From Dugong dugon (Eukaryota; Chordata; Mammalia; Sirenia; Dugongidae): a stretch of 64,000 nt of DNA. The notes beneath the pieces are model-generated. The model ran no database searches. It worked only from the letters and a program-made list of their open reading frames with translations, and was not told the origin of the DNA. Shown here piece by piece: positions 43,738 through 54,849 of the stretch (its first letter is position 1; each line of letters starts with the position of its first letter). The translations under genes and the position numbers were made by a program. The stretch spans positions 6,907,128 to 6,971,127 of the forward strand of contig CM057481.1 in the NCBI GenBank assembly GCA_030035585.1. Direction: 5' to 3'.

Positions 43738-44160
43738 TGTTGTTGTTGTTAGGCTGCTGTTAAGTTGGTGCAGACTCACAGCGATCTGAGGTATAACAGA
43801 ACGATACACTGCCTGGTCCTGCGCCATCCTCACAATCGTTGTTATGCTGGGGCCCATTGTTGCAGCCACTGTGTCAATCCATCTCATTGCGGTTCTTCCT
43901 CTTTTTCACTGACCCTCTACTTTACCAAGCGTGATGTCCTTCTCCAGGGACTGGTCCCTCCTGATAACATGTCTAAAAGTACACGAGACATGTCCGAAGT
44001 ACGTGATACGAAGTCTCACCATTCTCCCTTCTAAGGAGCACTCTGGCTGTACTTCTTCCGAAGCAGATGTGTTCTTCTGGCAATCCATGGTATACTCAAT
44101 GTTCTTCACCAATACTGTAATTTAACTGCATCAATTCTTCTTTGGTCTTCCTTATTCATT
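43738..44160 (-). mobile_element. RTE LINE 3' end
   Basis: Antisense RTE from ttgttgttgttaggctgctg to tctttggtcttccttattca. The minus strand encodes RRDQSLEKDITLGKVEGQ. A repeated acatgtc unit near 43967-43999 looks like a small local duplication. Confidence 0.88.
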
Positions 44161-44165
44161 ATCAT

Positions 44166-44196
44166 TGTGTGTGTGTATATAATATATGTAATAGCA

Positions 44197-44231
<35 letters not shown>
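44166..44231. repeat. TG/TA microsatellite
   Basis: A tgtgtgtg run followed by a pure AT run from about 44200, between the RTE above and the L1 below. Confidence 0.9.
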
Positions 44232-44236
<5 letters not shown>

Positions 44237-45696
44237 GGATAATCTACTTCAGCCTCCTGATTCAATGAATTACATTAATTCATTTGTAAATGTTGAGCCA
44301 GCCTGCATACCTGGGATGAATCCCACCACTTGATCGTGGTGTGTAATTCTTTTTATACATAGTTGGTTTTGGTTTACTAATATTCTGTTGAGGATTTTCG
44401 CATCTGTGTTCATGAGAGGTATTGGTCCATAATTTTCCTTCCTACTAACGTCTTTGCCTGGTTTTAGTATTAGGATAACACTAGCCTAGTAGAGAAAGTT
44501 AGGAAGTGTTCCCTTCTCTTCTGTTTTTGGAAGAGTTTGAGAAGGATTGGTGTTAGTTCTTTTGTAAATGTTTGGTAGAATTTACCAGTGAAACCATCTG
44601 GGCTTGGTGCTTTCTTTTTTAGATGGTTATTAATTGTTGATTTAATTTTTTAAATAGATATAGAGCTATTCAGATTATTTCCTTTGTGAGTTTTGGTAGA
44701 CTGTTTCTTTCGAGGAATTGCTCCATTTTATCTAAATTTATAGAGTTGTTCATAGTACTCCTTTATTATCATTTTAATTTCCATAAGATCAGTTGTGATG
44801 GCCCCTCTTTCACTTCTAATATTAGTCATTTGTGTCTTCTCTCTCTTTTTTTTTTTTTTTACCTTGGTTAGCCTAGAGAGAGGTTTATCAATTTTATCGC
44901 CCTTTTAAAAAAATCAGCTTTTGGTCTTGTTGATTTTCTCTATTAATTTCCTGTTTTCAATTTCACTTGTTTCTGCTCTTATTTTCATAATTTATTTTCT
45001 TCTGCTTACTTTGGATTTAATTTGCTCCTTATTTTCCAGTTTCCTACGGTGGAAGCTTAGATTATTGATTTTAGATGTTTCTTCTTTTCTAATATACGCG
45101 TTCAGTGCACTTCTTTCTCTGCATCTGAAAAATCTTTAGAAGTTGTCTTTGTATTTACATTTTTATTTTGTTCAAAATATTTTTTAAAATTTCTCTTGAG
45201 ACTTATTTTTTGACCCATGTGTTATTTAGAAGTGTATTGTTTAATATCCAGGTATTTTGGGATTTTCCATCTGTATTTCTGTTATTGATTTCTAGTTTAA
45301 TTCCACTGTGGTCTGAGAGTGGACTTGGCATGATTTCTGGCCTTTTAAATTTGTTAAGGTGCACTTCACGGCCCAGGATGTGGTCTATCTTGGCAAATGT
45401 TCCATGTGAGTTTGAGAAGATTGTGTATTGCGTTGTTGGATGAAGTACTCTGTAAATACCTATTAGATCCCGTTGATTGATGGTGCTGCTCAGTTTAACG
45501 TTAGCCTTCTTCCTGGATCTGCCGATTACTGATAGAAGGATATTGAGGTCCCTCACTATAATAGTAGATTTGTCTGTTTCTTCTTTTAGTTCTATCACTA
45601 TTTGCCTCACGTATTTTGACGTTCTGTTGTTAGGTGCATCCATATTAAGGATTGTTATGCCTTCTTGGGAAATTGACCCCTATTTCTTATGTCTTG
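44232..45696 (-). mobile_element. L1 LINE ORF2 fragment: endonuclease and RT N-terminus
   Basis: The minus strand of 45203-45643 encodes the C-terminal part of the L1 endonuclease, with TIIVRDLNILLSVIGRSRKK, LIGIYRVLHPTTQYT and PLSDHSGIKLEINNRN. In family terms the SDH near the end is a catalytic-site element, and its histidine is present. Continuing to 44232, the antisense pattern follows the linker and start of the RT. The 5' and 3' parts of the L1 are missing. Stops and frame changes break the rest. Confidence 0.88.
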
Positions 45697-47105
45697 TTTT
45701 TGTTGTTAGTTGCTGTTGAGCTGGCCCCAACTCATGGCAACCTTTTGTATAACAGAATGAACTATCGTCCTGTCCTGTGCCGTCGTCACAATTATCGGTA
45801 TGTTTGAGCCCATTATTGCAGCTATTGTGTCAATACATCTCATGAAGGGTTTCCCCCATTTTTGCTGACCGTCTACTTTATGAAATATGATGTCCTTTTC
45901 TAGAAGTTGTTCTCTCCTGATGACGTGTCCAAAGTAAGCAAGATAAAGTCTTGCCATCCTCACTTCTCAGGAGCATCCTGGTTGTACTTCTTTCAAGCCA
46001 AATTTGTTCATTTTTATGGCAGTCCATGGTATATTGAGTATTTTTTGCCAACAACCACAATTCAAATGCATCAGTTCTTCTTCTGTCTTCCTTTTTTATT
46101 ATCCAGCTTTGCAAGCATATAAGGCAATTGAGAAGACCATGGCTTGGGTCGGGTTTACTGTAGTCATCCAAGTGACATCTTTGCTTTTTAACACTTTAAA
46201 GAGGTCTTCTGCAGCAGATTTTTCCAATGCAATATATCATTTGAGTTCTTGACTACTGCTTCTGTGTGCATTGATTGTTGATCCCAGTAGAATGAAATTC
46301 TTGACAACTTCAATTTCTTCACCATTTGTCATCATGTTGTTTATGAGACCGTTTGTGAGGATTCTCATTTTCTTTATATTCAAGTATAATCCATATGGAA
46401 GGCTGTAGTCCTTGACCTTCGTTGGTAGGTGCTTCAGGTCGACTTCATTTTCAATAAGCAAGGTTGTGTCATTTGCATATTCTAGGCTGTTAATGAGTCT
46501 TCTTCCAATCCTCATGCCACATCGTTCTTCATATAGTTCAGCTTCTCAGATTATTTGTTCAGCATACAGAGTGAATAAATAAGGTGAAAGAATACAGCCC
46601 TGCTGCCCACCTTTTGTGATTTAAAACCGTGCAGCACCCCCTTGTTCTGTTTGAACGGCTGCCTCTCCATCTATGCGCAGGTTCAGCATAAGCACGTTTA
46701 AGCGTTCTGGAATTCCCATTCTTCAAATTGTTATCCATAATTTGTTATGATCCACACAGTTGAATGTATTTGTGTAGTCGATAAAACACAGGTAAACGTC
46801 TATCTGGTATTCGGTGCTGCTGGCCAAGATTCATCTCACACCAGCAAGGACGTCTCTCATTCCACATTTCTTCTGAATCCAGCTTGAACTTCTGGCCATT
46901 CCCTGTTAGTGTATGGCTGCAGCTATGTTTTAACTGTCTTCAGCATGGCTTTGCTAGTACGTGAGAGTGATGATATTGTTTGATAATTTCCACATTCCAT
47001 TTGATTGCCTTTCTTTAGAACAGGCACAAATAAGCATCTCTTCCAGTCACCTGGCCAGGTAGGTGTCTTCCAAATTTCTTGACATAGGTGAATAAGCACC
47101 AGTCT
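45697..47105 (-). mobile_element. RTE LINE, 1.4 kb, RT domain to 3' end
   Basis: Antisense RTE from the tail complement ttgttgttagttgctgttga to the RT core. The minus strand of 46237-46515 encodes MRIGRRLINSLEYANDTTL and VVKNFILLGSTINAHRSSS. The catalytic box reads YAND where RTE RTs have YADD, so one catalytic aspartate codon is changed. RT start sequences lie near 46870. It is more diverged than the copy at 54850. It adjoins an L1 fragment. Confidence 0.88.
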
Positions 47106-47124
47106 GGAAACCAGAAGTCAGGTT

Positions 47125-47490
47125 AGCCTACTTTAGACGCTGTGTTTAGGGAACACCTGATAAGGAGGTGACATCTAAACTGAATCTGAAAGAAGAGATG
47201 GGAACAGCCATGCTAAGAGAGGAGGGAAAAAGTGTTCCAGATGCTCAGGTAAATTTAACTTTCTGATAAACAACAAATAATTACCTAGGTATGGCCCAAA
47301 TATTGCTTGGGATATACTTATACTGAAAAAAAAAAAAAAAGTTAACTGTTCATCTGAAAGTCAAATGTAATTTGGTGTCCTCTATTTTATCTGTCCACCC
47401 GACATGAGAAGTCACTGGTGGGCTATAAATGGGGAGTGACGTGACTTGATTTGTGTTTGTAAAAGATCAGTCTGCTTGACTTCCTTGCTG
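47125..47490 (-). mobile_element. L2 LINE with an unassigned 115-bp insert
   Basis: Antisense L2 in two parts: 47125-47265 (aaggaggtgacatctaaact, gatgctcag) and 47395-47490 (gggagtgacgtgacttgatt, aagatcagtctgctt). Between them, at about 47268-47382, is AT-rich sequence with an A-run, probably an old insert of unknown family. Confidence 0.6.
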
Positions 47491-47759
47491 AATGTTTTGC
47501 CTGCCACCTTTCTGATTACCAGAAGAAGAAGCAGGAGTGCTGTAGTTGATTTACAATATTAATTACAGAGTGGCTTCCAGGACTCCCTGTTCCCTGCCTA
47601 CTACTCATGGACGAATTGTCTGCCTTCAATTTATAAACCTAAACGTGGTTCCTACAGAGATGCCCACCCTTTTCCCCACCCCAAAGGCCCCAGTAGGTAC
47701 CCTCCCTCCTATGCATTCCCAAAGCAGCCTCTCTTTCTTTCAGCAGAACATTTACGCCA
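47491..47759. other. Single-copy DNA, no gene seen
   Basis: No repeat or gene was recognised. Confidence 0.4.
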
Positions 47760-47920
47760 CGTGTTATAATTGCTCCTGGTCTATCTTTCCCACTAGCCTG
47801 GGAAACTGCTGAGGGCATGAACTGTGTCTTTTTCTTTGTTGACTATCTGGCATCTAGTGTAGGGTCGGAAACAATGGACAAGCTTGGTGAATTTTGGTTG
47901 ACTAGATGAATTAACTGTGA
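47760..47920 (+). mobile_element. L2 LINE 3' end
   Basis: Sense L2: gctgagggcatgaactgtgt, gactatctggcatctagtgt, tggtgaattttggttgacta. Confidence 0.6.
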
Positions 47921-48004
47921 GACCTCTGTAGAATAACCCTTGAGCCAATAGGCAAGAGCCTCTTCTTTGAGCCCGCTTCAGGTCTTCTGATTTCTGAGAT
48001 ACCA

Positions 48005-48135
48005 GTTGCTGAGGAGATATTTATTGAGTACTTCTAGCTGTCAGGTACTCTATGAAAAGTCTTGGCAATATCGAAATCTAGGTCTCTGCTGTTAAGGAGC
48101 ACATCGGCTACAGCAGTTGAGATCATGAGATGACC
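48005..48135 (-). mobile_element. L2 LINE 3' fragment
   Basis: Reversed L2: gagatatttattgagtactt, ctagctgtcaggtactctat and tgctgttaaggagcacatcg. Confidence 0.6.
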
Positions 48136-48204
48136 CGGAATAAAAACAGCCAGCAAAACATTCAAGTATTAAAATAGGTAGTACAATTGATAAGACTCAA
48201 GACT

Positions 48205-48375
48205 CCTTAGCCTGGATTCCATGAACCTAGTGAGATCCATGAAAGGGCTCAGGGTAGAGGTTCAAGAACTCCCCGAAATGATATACAGTGTTATATGCAC
48301 CTGCATTTTCCGAGTGACAGCTTTGATCAGATTCTCAAAGGGAAAGTACCTGACCCCAGAATTGCTGAGAATTCT
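48205..48375. mobile_element. Old hAT-type nonautonomous fragment, tentative
   Basis: The run gagatccatgaaagggctca, aactccccgaaatgatatac, tgcacctgcattttccgagt and gatcagattctcaaaggga resembles a common old hAT MER repeat. The family is not fixed and the ends are worn. Confidence 0.4.
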
Positions 48376-48439
48376 CTGCTCTGAGTGCTTTAGAAATTTA
48401 TGGTGGACTAAAGATCCAAAGATGAATGGTGACTGAAAC

Positions 48440-49279
48440 TGTAAAAGCAAGAGTAGAGAAAAATATGAAATTTCTTAACAATTTCATGCTGGGGAAGGAT
48501 TTCTTAAAATAATAAAGGAAAAACTGGAGGAATATAATTATATCATAATTAAATCATACTATCATAAAGATTTGTGTTTGCTGAAGGAAGCCATGGGAAA
48601 AATTAGCAAGGACAAACGGAGAGAAAATATTGGCAACAAGCATAATAGCTGACAAGATGTCCATACCAAGGGTATACTCTTTTGACTTCTGCTGGTCAGT
48701 GAACGAAAGACATAAAATAATTAAAAAAACCTTAATGGACGAAGATATAAATTGGCAGCCTCCAGAAGACAAACCTTGAATGGCTAATATGTGTTTGAAG
48801 GAAATGTTCCATCTCATTAGTATTCAGAGACATGAATATTAAAGTGTGAGATACTACTTTATACCCATCAGGTGAGCCAAAAAAAAAAAAAAAGTCAGAT
48901 AATGGTAAGGATTGGTGAGGATGCATTTAAACAGGAATTTGGGGGGCTGTTTGGTATAGCAAAGAATTTGAATCAACCTATCTGTTTGCTGATAGGAGAA
49001 TGTTGTTGCTTTGTGTTGTCAAGTCAATTCTGACTCACAGTGACCCTACAGGACAGAGTAGAGCTACCCCATAGTTTCCTAGGCTGTAAACTTTATGGGA
49101 GCAGATCACCAGGTCTTTTCTCCTACAGAGCCACTGGTGGGTTTGAACAACTGATGTTCTAATTAGCAGCCGAGGGCTTGACCCTTTAGCCACCAGGGCT
49201 CCTTGATAGGGGAATAGAGAAGTGCAATTATGGTTTATTCTTATGAGAGAATACTGTGCCGTAGTTAGAAGAAATTAAA
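48440..49279 (+). mobile_element. Old L1 ORF2 C-terminal region with an AfroSINE inside
   Basis: Low-similarity sense L1 ORF2 order: ctggggaaggatttcttaaa, gaggaatataattatatca, gagaaaatattggcaacaag, ttccatctcattagtattca and tgagatactactttataccc, then after the SINE ttatgagagaatactgtgcc. Stops throughout. It borders the hAT element at 49288. Confidence 0.6.
49002..49203 (-). mobile_element. AfroSINE, intermediate class, inside an old L1
   Basis: Antisense copy: gttgtcaagtcaattctgac, gagtagagctaccccatagt, the class-specific agcagatcaccaggtctttt, and the head complement accctttagccaccagggct. TSDs tgataggagaat (48990-49001) and tgataggggaat (49204-49215) match at 11 of 12. Confidence 0.88.
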
Positions 49280-49287
49280 ATCTAGAG

Positions 49288-49798
49288 CAGAGCTGTCCAC
49301 TTGAAATATAATGCAAGCCACGTATGTAATTTTTTCTTTTCTGGTAGCCACATTAAAAATGTAAAAAGAAACAGGTGAAATTTATTTGAAAATTATATTT
49401 GATCTAATATATCCAAAGTATTATTACTTCAACATATCATCAAGACGAAAATGACTAATGAAAAATATTTTACATTTCCTTTTATTGTACTAAAGCCTCT
49501 GAAATCCTGTGTGTATTTTACACTGACAGCACATCTCAATTCAGATGCTAGATTTTCATTGGAAATACTCGATCTATATTTAGATTTCATAAAATGTACA
49601 GTTGAAAAAGTAGATTCAAATACCCAAGGTATTCCAAAAATAATTAAGCGTTCTGATAATTGAATCAAGTGTCATCCTTTTACACTTAAGTTAATTAAAA
49701 GTAGATAAAATTAAAAATTCAGTTGCTCAGTTGCATTAGCCATATTTTAAATATTCAGTCGTCACATGTAGCTGTGGCTACGTCATTGGACAGCGTAC
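49288..49798. mobile_element. Nonautonomous hAT-type DNA transposon with TSD
   Basis: Starts CAGAGCTGTCCAC and ends ATTGGACAGCGTAC, sharing an 8-bp inverted core (GCTGTCCA). Flanks atctagag (49280-49287) and atccagag (49799-49806) match at 7 of 8 and fit an 8-bp TSD. The blocks aatataatgcaagccacgta, gccacattaaaaatgtaaaa and cagcacatctcaattcagat fit a widespread old eutherian hAT element. No transposase is encoded. Confidence 0.65.
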
Positions 49799-49806
49799 AT
49801 CCAGAG

Positions 49807-50321
49807 CTGCACATAACTGTGTAAGTGGTTTTCCAAACGCTTTGACAGGAGAAAAACAAAGTATATATAGCATAAGAATAAGACTAAGGACAAAATTTAT
49901 AGTAAAATATCATTTAAATAAATTGAACATACACAAAGACTGATACTGTGTATTATTCACAAAACACATGTATGTAATGAAATATCTGGACAATATTTGG
50001 GAGAATTTCCCTGTGTGTACATGGTGAGGTGGCATGGCATCAGGAAGGGGAGGATCAAAGGGGACAACCTAAGTGGCGTCTTGGAGAGCTCTAGGCTGTC
50101 AGTGTGCGGTGGGTCAAGGAGCTCGCACAACTCAGGTCTAGGCACAGGGTTAAAACAGGAAGCAATGAGGATTTGCTCTGCTGAAGACAGTGAGAAAATT
50201 GGAACCTCCATGCAGAGGGATGGTTTCACTATCACGTTTTCGAATACTCCATTTTGAAGTTCCTTCTAAAACAGCAAACTGAATTGCGGTCAGTGTCATC
50301 ACAGGACACTCTGATGGGCGT
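49807..50321. other. Unassigned DNA, possibly old L1 remainder
   Basis: The left part could continue the old L1 interrupted by the hAT element. The rest has no recognised repeat, and its ORFs (up to 92 codons) lack domains. Confidence 0.35.
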
Positions 50322-50393
50322 GTTGTTGTTGTTAGGTGCCTTCGAGTCAATTCCGACTCATAGCAACCTTGTGTACAACAGAATGAAACACTG
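50322..50393 (-). mobile_element. RTE LINE 3' tip
   Basis: Only about 70 bp: ttgttgttgttaggtgcctt, cgagtcaattccgactcata and acaacagaatgaaacactgg. A heavily truncated insertion. Confidence 0.85.
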
Positions 50394-50395
50394 GG

Positions 50396-50540
50396 CCCCC
50401 CAATCCAGTTATGACCTCATCTTAACTTGATTACATCTGCAAAGACCCTCTTTCCAGACAAGGCCACATTCCCGGATACCAGGTTTAGGGCTTCCACATA
50501 CATTTTTGGGGGGACACAATTCAACCCACAACAAGACCCT
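50396..50540 (-). mobile_element. LTR fragment, MaLR/ERVL type (fossil), tentative
   Basis: The antisense pattern cttaacttgattacatctgc, aaagaccctctttccagaca, aggccacattcccggatacc and attcaacccacaac is common in old eutherian LTRs. It may be the target that the RTE tip beside it entered. Confidence 0.45.
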
Positions 50541-50565
50541 ATACAGTAGCTGTAAGGGCAGTACA

Positions 50566-50750
50566 GAACTATGAGCAGGAATTCTGGAGTCAGACAGGAT
50601 TGACCTGAAGTCCAGTCTGCAAATTAACTAGTTCAGGGATTCTGGGCAATTACTTTTTTGCCTGTGAAACAGGCATAGGGTTACTGGAAGGATTAACTGA
50701 GTGTCTGTAATTGCTGTGTAAGTGTTAGTCATTATCATGGCCATTATTGA
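50566..50750 (+). mobile_element. MIR SINE
   Basis: Blocks gaattctggagtcagacagg, ctgggcaattacttttttgc, agggttactggaaggattaa and taagtgttagtcattatcat. Confidence 0.75.
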
Positions 50751-52284
50751 ATACCATGACCCGGTCACCATAATTTCACTGCTCACCTGTAACACATGCA
50801 TCCAAAAGCACCTGGCTGACCTAACATATCCGTTTATGCCAGGTGTGAGCTTACCAACAATAATCAAAGAGATTAGTGTGTGGACTTTTACCTGGTTTCC
50901 CAGTTCTTTTCAGTGGTTCACTGTTCAACAGTAGGGCTTTGAATTAGCTAGCTGCGGGAGTTCTGAAATTGAACATGATTTATTTTGAGTTTTCTTTCAG
51001 GAATTCATGCAGTCGGTGTACTTGTAGTTAAAATGGAGGTGAAGGGCACTGAGGAACAGACTTCAGCGTTTACAGGCATAAAAATAAACAATAACCTCAG
51101 TAGTGTTCTGGGCACCTATCAACCTGAGAAAGAACCAGCAGTATTAACAGTGTGAATTGCATTTTGTCATAAGTATATCTACGTATGTGTTTTTTTTTGT
51201 TTGTTTTCCTTCTGGAATGAATTGAGGACACAATGAAGCCCTCACCAGCCAGCCATAGGACAGTGTTGCTATGCACCCACTGTTGTGCTTTGTGGAACAT
51301 TACTATAATATGTTTCATTTGAAAATAAAACAAATTCTTAGCAAAATGTCACTATGTGAATGCGATCTCTACAATGTGTTTAAGTTGGTTACCTCTGTAG
51401 ATGAAGCTCCAGCAGATAAAAGTGGGCACTTAATATTCGATGGATATGCTGAGAACATCCCTGTTTATATGCTCAAAATCACGTAACCCTTTGCTATTTT
51501 GTACTACATAAAAAGGATCATTAGACGGGAGAAAGCTGTTGCTATGTCAGATAAACAAGTCACAAAGTTCCATTGAAAGTACTCATGCCCTGCATGGCAA
51601 TGCCCTTCGGAATGGAAACCAATGTCAGAAAACCCGGGCTGGGTTCTTCACACATTTCTCAAGAATGTTTCTGCTTTAGAGAATGCTGCCAAGCCTATTT
51701 TTTAGGGTTAAAAGTATTCTACTACCTAGAAAATGTCACTGGGCTTGTTTGGTGATTTCCTGTCTCTCTCTGTTCCCCTCCCTTTTTCCGTTTCCCCTTA
51801 CCTGGATGTTTCTCATTCGAGTGTCCTTTCTCAGCCAGAGGCCAGCTCTGTTTGTCTTCTTTATTTCTCCCTCTAAATTGGTGAACAAGTCCTAGTGTCC
51901 GTGAAGGTGGAGAACTAATGGGATGGCCTGGAGGCAGTCACATTCAGGTGGGTGCCGCGCAAACCTCTGCGGTCAGCTTGCCAGGCCCTCTGCAGTTCCA
52001 GCGTGTAAACACCAAGGCAGGCCAGCCTGCAGCAGATGCTGCCCGCTACCGATTACTGCGTCCACAGACCCAGCTGGCCTGACCAGGCTCTGAATTGATT
52101 TGTGTTCTGTTAGAGATCCACCTGTTAGCTGCACACCCTATGTTTGCCTAAATTCAGCATTTGATTCTGCAGAATGGTCAAGCTGGCTATGAGTGAGATG
52201 GTAATAGCTAAAAAAAAAAAAATGGCATTGGGAATTAGTAAATGAAGCATATGAAAAGAATAGCAACTTCATTAAATGATTCTG
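50751..52284. other. Long single-copy stretch, no gene seen
   Basis: About 1.5 kb without a recognised repeat apart from an A-run near 52211. ORFs stay below 80 codons and lack domains. Confidence 0.45.
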
Positions 52285-52296
52285 TTGTGTTAGATG

Positions 52297-52462
52297 GAAC
52301 CCTGGTGGCACAGTGGTTAAGAGCTTGGCTGCTAACGAAAAGGTCAGCAGTTCAATTCCACCAGCCGCTCCTTGGAAACCCTGTGGGGCAGTTCTACTCT
52401 GTCCTATAGGGTCACTATGATTTGGAATTGACTCAGCGGCAGTGGTTTGTTTTTTTTTTCCA
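52297..52462 (+). mobile_element. AfroSINE, short class, perfect TSD
   Basis: Full-length copy from gaaccctggtggcacagtgg to the tail tgatttggaattgactcagc and a T-rich end. Flanked by ttgtgttagatg at 52285-52296 and 52463-52474, a perfect 12-bp TSD. Confidence 0.92.
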
Positions 52463-52744
52463 TTGTGTTAGATGCTTGTTTTTATGCAACCCAGTGCCTA
52501 CCTGGATGTAGTCATCTATGAAATATTAGGGGAGATAGATAATGTAAGACACTCATACATCTTTCTGGAAACGTAAGGTTATCGTCAGTTAACGATGGAG
52601 GAGAAAATATAGGACATAGAGTTTGGCTGTAACTAAAAATTAGAGTCAGCAGTAGAAATGTACAGGATCTCTATCCTGACCCTCCTTCACAAGATCCAGA
52701 TCCACAGAGCCAACAGCTTGGTGGTGATCTCCGTTTAGATGTCC

Positions 52745-52945
52745 TTTTCCAGTTGCCATGGAGTCAATTCCAACTCATGGTGACCCATGTGTGTCAGAGT
52801 AGAACTGTGCTCCATAGTGTTTTCAATGGCTGATTTTTCAGAAGTAGATCTCTAGGCCTTTCTTTTGAAGTGCCTCTGGGTGGACTTGAACTTTTGTCCT
52901 TTCTGTTATAAGCTGAGCACATGAACTGTTCACACCAGCCAGGGT
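52745..52945 (-). mobile_element. AfroSINE, intermediate class, worn
   Basis: Antisense copy: ttgccatggagtcaattcca, gtgtgtcagagtagaactgt, agaagtagatctctaggcct and ctgggtggacttgaac. The head end is poorly preserved. Confidence 0.8.
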
Positions 52946-53178
52946 CTCCAGATGTCTTCTAGGGACCTGGAAGTCATCATGGCTTTGTCCACCCTCCTCC
53001 CCTCCAGAAGGGATACTCCTTGTCCGTCCTCCAGTTTCAGTGTTCAAGAAACTTGGAGATCATCCATGACTTAATCTTCCTCATCCCTACATTCAGTCAT
53101 ATACCACATCCCTTCAGTTCTACCTTCTATATATTCCTCAAATCAGTCCAGTTCTTTCCATCCATGTCTTACCTGGAG

Positions 53179-53251
53179 ATAGAGAGAGAATGAGGAAGGG
53201 AGGGGTGAAGAGAGAGAGAAGAGAAGGAGAGAAAAAGAGAGAGAGAGGGAG
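53179..53251. repeat. GA-rich simple repeat
   Basis: Imperfect gagagaga tract with aaggg and gaaaa interruptions. Confidence 0.9.
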
Positions 53252-53373
53252 TTGGAGAGTGTTGTTTACGGCCATTGTAGTCAAGCAAAAGAGCGTAAGG
53301 AGAACTTGTTTGGTCAAATGATGTCAGCTTACCAGTGTTTGCTTATTTTGACACCCCTAAAGATAAGTTTTAA

Positions 53374-53549
53374 GGAGCCCTGGTGGCGCAGTGGTTAAAG
53401 CATTCAACTGCCAGCCAAAAGGTCTGCAAACCCACCGGCCACTCCGCAGTCAGCTCCCATGGAGATTACAGACTTGGAAACCCTATGGTGCAGTTCTCCC
53501 CTGCCCTAAAGGGTCACTGTAAGTCAGAATGGACTTGACAGCAACAGGT
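53374..53549 (+). mobile_element. AfroSINE with TSD
   Basis: The head ggagccctggtggcgcagtg, the middle gcagtcagctcccatggaga and the tail taagtcagaatggacttgac are visible. Flanks taaagataagttttaa (53358-53373) and taaagatgaattttaa (53550-53565) match at 14 of 16. It may belong to the class with the extra middle segment. Confidence 0.9.
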
Positions 53550-53565
53550 TAAAGATGAATTTTAA

Positions 53566-54849
53566 TTAAGCAAGGTCATTAGTTGGTGGCTCCACTCCTT
53601 TGTCTCATACTCAGTGTCCACAGGACGTAGCATGGGGACTCACACTGTCTTACTTGTGACAATCTGAAAAGAAGCTAGAGTGACCTAGGATAGGGGATTC
53701 TGTTTGTTTCTGCCAGCTTATCATTTAGAAGAAAGCTTGTTTTAGGGGAACAAGATACATGATCTGGATTTGAGCCTCATTTTCATCATTCACTTAAATG
53801 TTACCATTTTCTCAGCAAAATGCTGCATTATGTGCACTCTTTGTTTCCTAGTGCATCAATTTCTATGGGCCTACTTCATGATGTTCTTCTTCTTCTTCTT
53901 CCTCCTTCTCCCTCATCATCATTGACACCACTGGGACACTTTACCAAGGAGCACTGGAAGGAGAAGAGGATTAAAGGATAACAGTGACGTGACAATGGTG
54001 TGGAAAAGCCATACCCTGGTCAGTCACACTGAGAATGTATTGAGTGATACCCCAGGGGTTCTTGCATGCTTTGAGAATGCTCTCTCCTACTTAGAAGTTC
54101 AAAAATATCATCCCCAAAGCTTTCGACAATACCACTGGGTAAAGGTTAATCAAAGAGTTCAGTTTTTTTAAGTCAGGTACGTGAAAGATAGATCACCTAT
54201 CAGAACATATTCAGTTATAATTAAAGGTCTGTCAAATCCTTCCACCTATTCAATACATCCATATATTCATGATTTTAGGGTTTTACTTGGCTTTAAAATT
54301 TCCTTTGGGCTGCAAAGCAGTACATGCAATCTGTTTGGGAATGAACTTTTTGGTAGAAAGTTAAAAGAAGAAAATCGATTTAACTGGTCTTGGCTTACAA
54401 CAGTTAAAAATTGACAGTATTGGATTTTGTATAAGTACTTTTGCTCCACAGTTTGAGGGTCGAGTGGATGTTAAAATATCACTTATTGCATTGGCCCATC
54501 ATTTGGATTATTCTATTTTGCTACTTTGAAGCTATAAAACCAACCAAGTGAGTAAGTGGGCCGCGGATTGTCAGCTGTTTCACATGAATAGCTACTAGAC
54601 TCTTCAACGCATCAAATACTAATCAATTGGCTCAGACCTTTTTTGTTGAATATGTTACCTCACAGGCATAGAAGAGAGAAAAGACCACAGATTTCTTTCT
54701 AATCAGTGTAAGGTTCACTGCTAAAAGATTACCATTAGTCATTGATGCTTTATTTGTGAAAATATGTATTTCGTCTATGAAATGAAGACAAAGTAAAGTA
54801 TTATAATTAAATGCGAAAAACCTGGAGTTAGAAACCCAAAAGGGAAGAA
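53566..54849. other. Single-copy DNA with a TTC-type simple repeat
   Basis: No gene was recognised. A ttcttcttc/cctcctt tract lies at 53886-53912. The rest has no known repeat. Confidence 0.45.

Noticed and set aside
45203-45643. 146-codon ORF as a possible host gene
   Set aside because: It is L1 endonuclease sequence (PLSDHSGIKLEINNRN).
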